From Lytechinus pictus (lineage: Eukaryota; Echinodermata; Echinoidea; Temnopleuroida; Toxopneustidae): a DNA stretch of 64,000 nt. The position numbers were made by a program, and so were the translations under genes. The stretch is taken from the NCBI RefSeq assembly GCF_037042905.1, contig NC_087253.1, forward strand, positions 13,717,001-13,781,000. Reading direction: 5' to 3'. Positions within the stretch are counted from its first letter, which is position 1. Every line of letters starts with the position of its first letter. Positions 58,905-64,000 of the stretch are shown in pieces. The notes beneath the pieces are model-generated. The model did not search any database. It had not been told where the DNA came from and was given only the letters and a program-made list of their open reading frames with translations.

Positions 58905-58988
58905 AGGTAGCTTGGTCTTGTGGATATGTCTCCGGTCTATAGATCACAAGGCTCAGGGTTCAATTCCCAGTATCGATCTACATAGGTG
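58905..58988 (+). repeat. tRNA-like SINE fragment in RASSF7/8 intron
   Basis: TAGCTTGGTCTTGTGGATATG resembles an A box, and GGGTTCAATTCCC is a good B box about 45 bases later. A second, shorter partial copy follows (TTGGATATGTCTCC at about 58999). Confidence 0.5.
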
Positions 58989-59976
58989 TCTTAGTCTATT
59001 GGATATGTCTCCAAACTAGATTCCCACCTCATTTGGCAAGATGTTGATCTACAGTTGAGGACAATAGTTTACATTCACCCATGGAATTCAGTGAAATTTG
59101 TTCTCTTACCAAACATCGTAAACTTTACTATATCTTCAGAAATATAAATACTACCATGGTGAATTTGGTATCAAATGAAAGAGCGTATTAAACTCTTTCA
59201 TATGATTGGGATGCCGTTTGGGATAAAAGTGTATTTCGGCTGGAATTTTCTTTGAAGATCAAAAGTAATATTCATGCCAATGACTTCTATTGTAATTTCA
59301 AACATCGTTTCATAGAAATTTATAAATGTCAAATGTATGCTTTATATTACATTTTCTATCCTTGTCACCACTGAACAAAAAAAGTGTGATCTGAAATGTT
59401 TGTGTTGAGAAGTAACTAGCACAAATATGAAATGTTTTTGTCAAGTTTTTATGTTTAATTTGTCTAAAATATGAAGATTTTTTTGGGGAAAATGACACCT
59501 AAATATTTGTTTGCTCGTTATGACGAAACGGGCATGACATACTCATTTGTTTGATATCAAATTCATCATGATAGCACAAATATTTCATAAGATACAGTGA
59601 ATTTTATGATGTTTGGCAAGTGTCAGCTATTCTTTGAATTTCCTGGGTGTATGAAAACTTCTGGCCTCAACTGTATATTTATATGTACTTTTGCCACTCT
59701 TGACCCAGGTGAGGTAAATGCTTACCGGGATGGAATTCATTCCTTGAAATGCCAGTAAAAAGTACTTTATTGGCAGTTTTGCTATTAAATTGGGGTAATA
59801 ATATGCAGCGCAAATAGAAACATATTATTGCATATTTGTGCTGTATGTACTTGTTGGTTTATACACAACTTTAAACGCAACTGGTGATCTTCTGGACTGT
59901 TTCATTAAATTGTCAGCACTGAAAAATTAAATTCAACTGTTTTATAAACATTTACCATAGTAATAGTCCTTGACCT

Positions 59977-60127
59977 GGGGCCCCATTTCATAAAGAGTTA
60001 CAACAGTTGCAACTTTGCCATTATGGCAACTATCAGGGCTCAGCAGCCAATCAAAATCAAGGTTACCATGGTAGTTGCCATAATGACAAAGTTACAACTG
60101 TTGTAAATCTTTATGGAACGGGGCCCC
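59977..60127. repeat. GGGGCCCCATTTCATAAAGA hairpin element
   Basis: The right arm TCTTTATGGAACGGGGCCCC is the inverse; TTACAACAGTTGCAACTTTG and AAAGTTACAACTGTTGTAA also pair. Confidence 0.72.
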
Positions 60128-60987
60128 AGATTGTGCCCCGTTAACTCTTACTCAATGTGAAAGGTACAGCAAGATCTTTCAGACTGGAGAGTTTACCCCG
60201 GTGACTTTTGCTCAATGAGAAAGGGGTGTTTGACTGAGAGTTTATGACACCTATCTGTCATTCTGTTGTTTTATGTCATGTGCCATAGCTTTCAAGGTCA
60301 GCTGAACTTTTGTGATATGACCTTTGACCTTCAAGCTTGGAAACACAAGTGTGTGATTTCAGAAGAGGGTAAAAAGTTCATAGGTATCTGTTTCATTGCT
60401 TTGGGTCATTAGGTTCATGGTTAACTACTTTGTGTTCTTTTCAATTTAACTTTACCTACCTTCACTTTTGCCCCCCCCCCCCACCATGTCTATTTCTGCT
60501 ATTGAAATGATTGTGGTTTCAATTGCTTATGTCTGTCTACCCCCCCCCCCTTCAATTTCCTTCCCCTCCCCTCGCTTTCTCTCTCAATCTCTGTGAGTGA
60601 GACAGACATAGAATAGGATGGGGGTCGGGTGTCCGGACACTTTATATTTTTGAAGCCTTCTCTTTTGTCTTTGGATTACACTAAAAATATGAATTCAGTA
60701 GTTGTAATCATCTTCTATTTTGTTCTCTATGATATTTCCTAATATTTTGTACTAAAAATTGAAGAAATTTCTCTTGTAAATTTTTCCAAATGACTTTCTA
60801 AAATTGATCGTCCAGACACACAACAACTGAGTATACTAAAAACAGTTTTAACAATAGGAAAAAAATGTTAAGGGGAAGGGGTGTATAACATTTTAGTGGT
60901 TTTTTTTTTTTACTTTGGGCCTTTGGGTGTGTTTTTATTTAGGGGGCGGGTCTCTGTATAAAGTCATCTATTTCTATATATTTTTTG

Positions 60988-61038
60988 ATAATAATAATAA
61001 TAATGATAATAATAATGATAATAATGATAATAATAATA
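60988..61038. repeat. AAT/GATAAT microsatellite
   Basis: ATAATAATAATAATGATAAT run in RASSF7/8 intron 3. Confidence 0.85.
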
Positions 61039-61592
61039 AACTATATTGATTTCTTTAATAGAAAGTGTTTCAAAGTGCATGCAATATTGTAAGACCAATA
61101 CAAGCATATGGAGAGCACTGTACATATAGTGGAGGAGGAGGGGTTAATAGTCCAACATGCACGAATACAAGTATCAATCAATCTTGGCAATAAAACTTGA
61201 ATCATAAACCTTCTCCAGATTGTTTTCTCTCTCCCTTGTTGATAATAACTCTACAGGTAGCCCTCTTTATCGTACTTGGCCTACTGTTTTCAAATCATGT
61301 TTGATATTAAATGCTTTTTTTATGACCAGATTTATGAGAGATAAATCATAATTTTATGAGAATCCTCCTGTTGAATGGTTGCCTTGGCAAGTAAATCTCA
61401 AGATAACAAGGTCCCTTGGACAATAACATTTTTGGTTTTATCAGGAAACATTGTACACTCAGGGGATGTTTGATAAATCTCAATTCGTAAAGTTACAAAT
61501 GACTTTGTTAGCAACTGGAAAATGAAGTATTATAATTGATTTCATCTTTAATTTTAGCATTTTCAACAAAGTATTATGGGAAAGTATAATGC

Positions 61593-61722
61593 TGGGGCCT
61601 GTTGCAGAAAGAGTTGCGTTTAATCGCAAGTCCCAAATACGGGTGTTTCATTGGCTGTAAATCAAGTTGCGCAAGATATTTTGAGTTGGGTCTGATCGCA
61701 ACTCTTTCTGCAACGGGCCCCA
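61593..61722. repeat. GGGGCCTGTTGCAGAAAGAG hairpin element
   Basis: TGGGGCCTGTTGCAGAAAGA and its inverse TCTTTCTGCAACGGGCCCCA; same family as 46295-46457. Confidence 0.75.
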
Positions 61723-61887
61723 TGAGAGACTGCCAGAGGCATTGCACTTTCTGCTGTAGGCCTACAATTTTCATTTGAAGTTTAATTTACATATTTATAG
61801 ATCATAGAAAAAGAAATAAAGGAAATCATGTTTCAATTTTTGCCAATAAAATGATTGTGAAGCCATCTTGGCTTGTCAATGTCATAC

Positions 61888-62060
61888 ATGTATAATGATA
61901 ATAATAATAATAATAATCTGCTTTTATATAGCGCTTAATACATCGAAACGACGTGTCTAAGCGCTTTACAGATCTATATATTATTACCCCGGTCATCGGA
62001 TTCCCACACACAATGTGTGCAAATCATCCACTCCCTGGGGAGTATTCCAGTCAGTCGCCG
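61888..62060. repeat. Dispersed repeat with TTTTATATAGCGCTTA and AAT tail
   Basis: An AAT run, then CTGCTTTTATATAGCGCTTA, CTAAGCGCTTTACAGATC and ATTACCCCGGTCATCGGATT. This phrase set is, from memory, a common dispersed repeat in marine invertebrates; coding origin unclear. Confidence 0.5.
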
Positions 62061-63816
62061 ATGAGGTACATATACATCCATTGTCATGTGTAGCTTTACT
62101 TGCAGCATTGTGAAACAGGTTTAGAAGGAAATGAGACACTACATGTAGCTGAGAAAGGGCAACCATTCCATAAACAAGACTTCACAGTTGACTATATGTT
62201 CGACTTGGTGACCTTTTTCTTGTGTTACTTGATGCGCAAAATTTCATCGATGTTGATTATTAAAGCTCTTATTATTAAGGGATCACCAGTCTTCAGAAAG
62301 TTGCTCATAACTTACAAACAGCTTTATTGAATTGAATTGAATTTATGAATCACTCTCTCCAGCCATAATTACCTTTGATATTAATCAAGATTATGATATT
62401 TGATAAAGTGGCAAGTGCCCGGGAGTTTGGGGGGGGGGGGATTCCCTCCTCTAATAAAGAATTTGAATAAGGAAAAAAAAGAGGGAAGAGCCCCCAAGTG
62501 TGGTGGTGATTTTTTTTATAAAGATCTGTGTTGCTTGTCAGAAAATTTTTGATAGGAAAGTACATGTATGTCTAAAAGGGTTTTTTTTTTTTTGGGGGGG
62601 GCAGGGGGCTTGAAAGATAATATTAAAGGAAAAGGGTACTAACCCCGTCTTACAAGGTATGTCAGGTACACTGCTTAATAAAGCTCTCCCAAAGTTACCT
62701 TATAACTAGAGACAGGTGGTAAATCAGATGAAATACTGGAGAGGGGAAACAAAGGAAGAACAAAAAAAGATACATGAATTAAATAATGATAATAAAAAGA
62801 GGGGGAAAACAAGTGTAGGGAAAGAAAACATATTAAGAAGAAAATTTGAAGAAAGTGTAAAAGGTGAAGATTGAGGTCAATTTTACTTGAAACCATCAAT
62901 CAAAATATCACAATTCCCTTATGATTCCTATATTTCATACACAAAGTGTAAAATTTCACCTCTTTTGGTGTTCTTGAGGGATTAGTCTCTACGGGGGATT
63001 AAAGCAATTATTATTTCAAGGGGTTTTTGGATCGCACTGTATTAAAGTCTGCAACAATTCTTTTCAAAGATCAGATCTTTTGAATTCTTTGAGGAGAAAG
63101 GTAAGAGGAAATACTGGTTCTCTTTTGTGTGGGTGAGATATTTCGTTTTGACTAGTCTTTACAGTGTATATATGTACAATAGAGGAAGTGGATGTTAGAG
63201 TAAAACTGCATGATGTTGTTGGATATTGAAAATATCATTGAACACGTGTGCGTTTTTACAAATGTACGTGTATGTAAAAATCTGAAGAAGAAAAGAATTA
63301 ATGTGCACATTATAAAGTGTATATGAATTTCAAGTGTTGAAGTTCACATTACTTGCCGTGGATAACAAATGTACAACTTCCTTTTTTATAGGCTACTAAG
63401 ATATAGGTGCATGTACAGTGTAGCATTTGGCACTGGTGTAGAGATGATGGGGTTGGGGGCGATGGTGCCCCCCCCAAATTTTTTTTTTTTTAAATCAAGA
63501 AATTAAGAGAAGAAAAGGAAAAGGGTTGAAATATCATAAATATTATATTTTTCCTGAATATTAAATCAAAATCTATCACAAAATTAGTAGACTTTTGTTT
63601 TGAAAACAGTCAAAAATTTTCTCACTTGCAGATGTTTAGAAATATTGCTTATAATTTTATGCTGTATCTGGCCCTCAAAATTTTTGGCCCATTATTCTCC
63701 TGGCATTTGATCCACCAAAAATTTAACATAGAAATTCATCACATTTGAAAAATTCTTTGTTGATTATACCAACCAAATCGAAATTGAAAATGTTCGGTTT
63801 GCATCATTTCTTTCAG
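62061..63816. other. RASSF7/8 intron 3, right part, no gene
   Basis: AT-rich with poly-G at 62430, poly-T/G at 62582-62600 and CCCCCC/TTTT at 63470. No exon-like ORF with splice sites found. Confidence 0.4.
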
Positions 63817-64000
63817 GCGATCCAGGTTCAGCTTGCAGTCTTTGACAAGGAGCTGGAAGAATACGCAGAGAGCCTTCGAGGAGTCAACAAGGAGATCCAA
63901 GAGGTGGAGATGCTCCTGGAGAAGAAGGAGAGAGAGATCAAGAAGTTGGTGGGAGACGTGGAGAAGGCAGACAAGGAGATCAAGGAAGAAGAGCGACGGA
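63817..64000 (+). CDS. RASSF8: RASSF7/8 homologue, coding exon 4 (cut by right edge)
   Basis: Acceptor TTCTTTCAG at 63816. AIQVQLAVFDKELEEYAESL..., 61 full codons, continuing the coiled coil, open to the last base. Coding so far totals 794 residues; the true C terminus is outside the window. Confidence 0.85.

Overview
This is animal genomic DNA: introns bounded by GT/AG, no operons, long non-coding stretches, abundant TACATGTA and AGGCCTA motifs, and very many short palindromic DNA-transposon remnants. Repeat style and gene content suggest a deuterostome marine invertebrate, most likely an echinoderm of sea-urchin type. The species is an inference; no marker gene fixes it.

Genes. (1) 1-376, minus: first coding exon of a gene cut by the window edge. 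It starts with a myristoylation-like MGVSSS and reaches the opening strand of a TIR domain (DLMISYSHQDKE). (2) 15428-33376, minus: an 11-exon SAMD3-like gene. I rebuilt it exon by exon with consistent splice phases. It encodes 522 residues: an N-terminal SAM domain, then the conserved C-terminal region of the SAMD3-like family. (3) 24362-26860, minus, inside intron 2 of gene 2 and on the same strand: an intact intronless 832-residue ORF. It has two C2H2 fingers and a TNP2/CACTA (EnSpm/Plavaka)-like transposase core. (4) 55150-64000, plus: the first four coding exons of a RASSF7/8 homologue. An RA (ubiquitin-fold) domain is followed by a very long E/K/R-rich helix. The gene runs off the right edge. 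(5) 36213-36432, plus: a possible short first exon of unknown function inside a transposon-like unit.

Repeat landscape. 0-15 kb is nearly all mobile-element debris. It holds a TTAA-flanked palindrome, two copies of a long repeat built from GCGCTTCGCGC hairpin units, a CACTG-ended element carrying a dead LINE, a tRNA-headed SINE and a Tc1/mariner-like element of about 1.3 kb. 15-33 kb is the SAMD3-like gene; its introns hold the transposase ORF, a nested pair of elements rich in AACTGG, and a 215-bp tandem duplication that copies part of a SAM exon with its acceptor. 33-55 kb has further elements, including a 1185-bp unit with 8-bp target duplications, a 528-bp foldback with 9-bp target duplications, LINE fragments and several TTAA palindromes. 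55-64 kb is the RASSF7/8 gene, with microsatellites and hairpin repeats in its introns.

Most compelling points: the CACTA-like transposase lying inside a SAMD3-like gene, the long helical insertion in the RASSF7/8 protein, the decoy SAM exon created by a recent duplication, and several elements whose exact ends and target duplications can be read directly.
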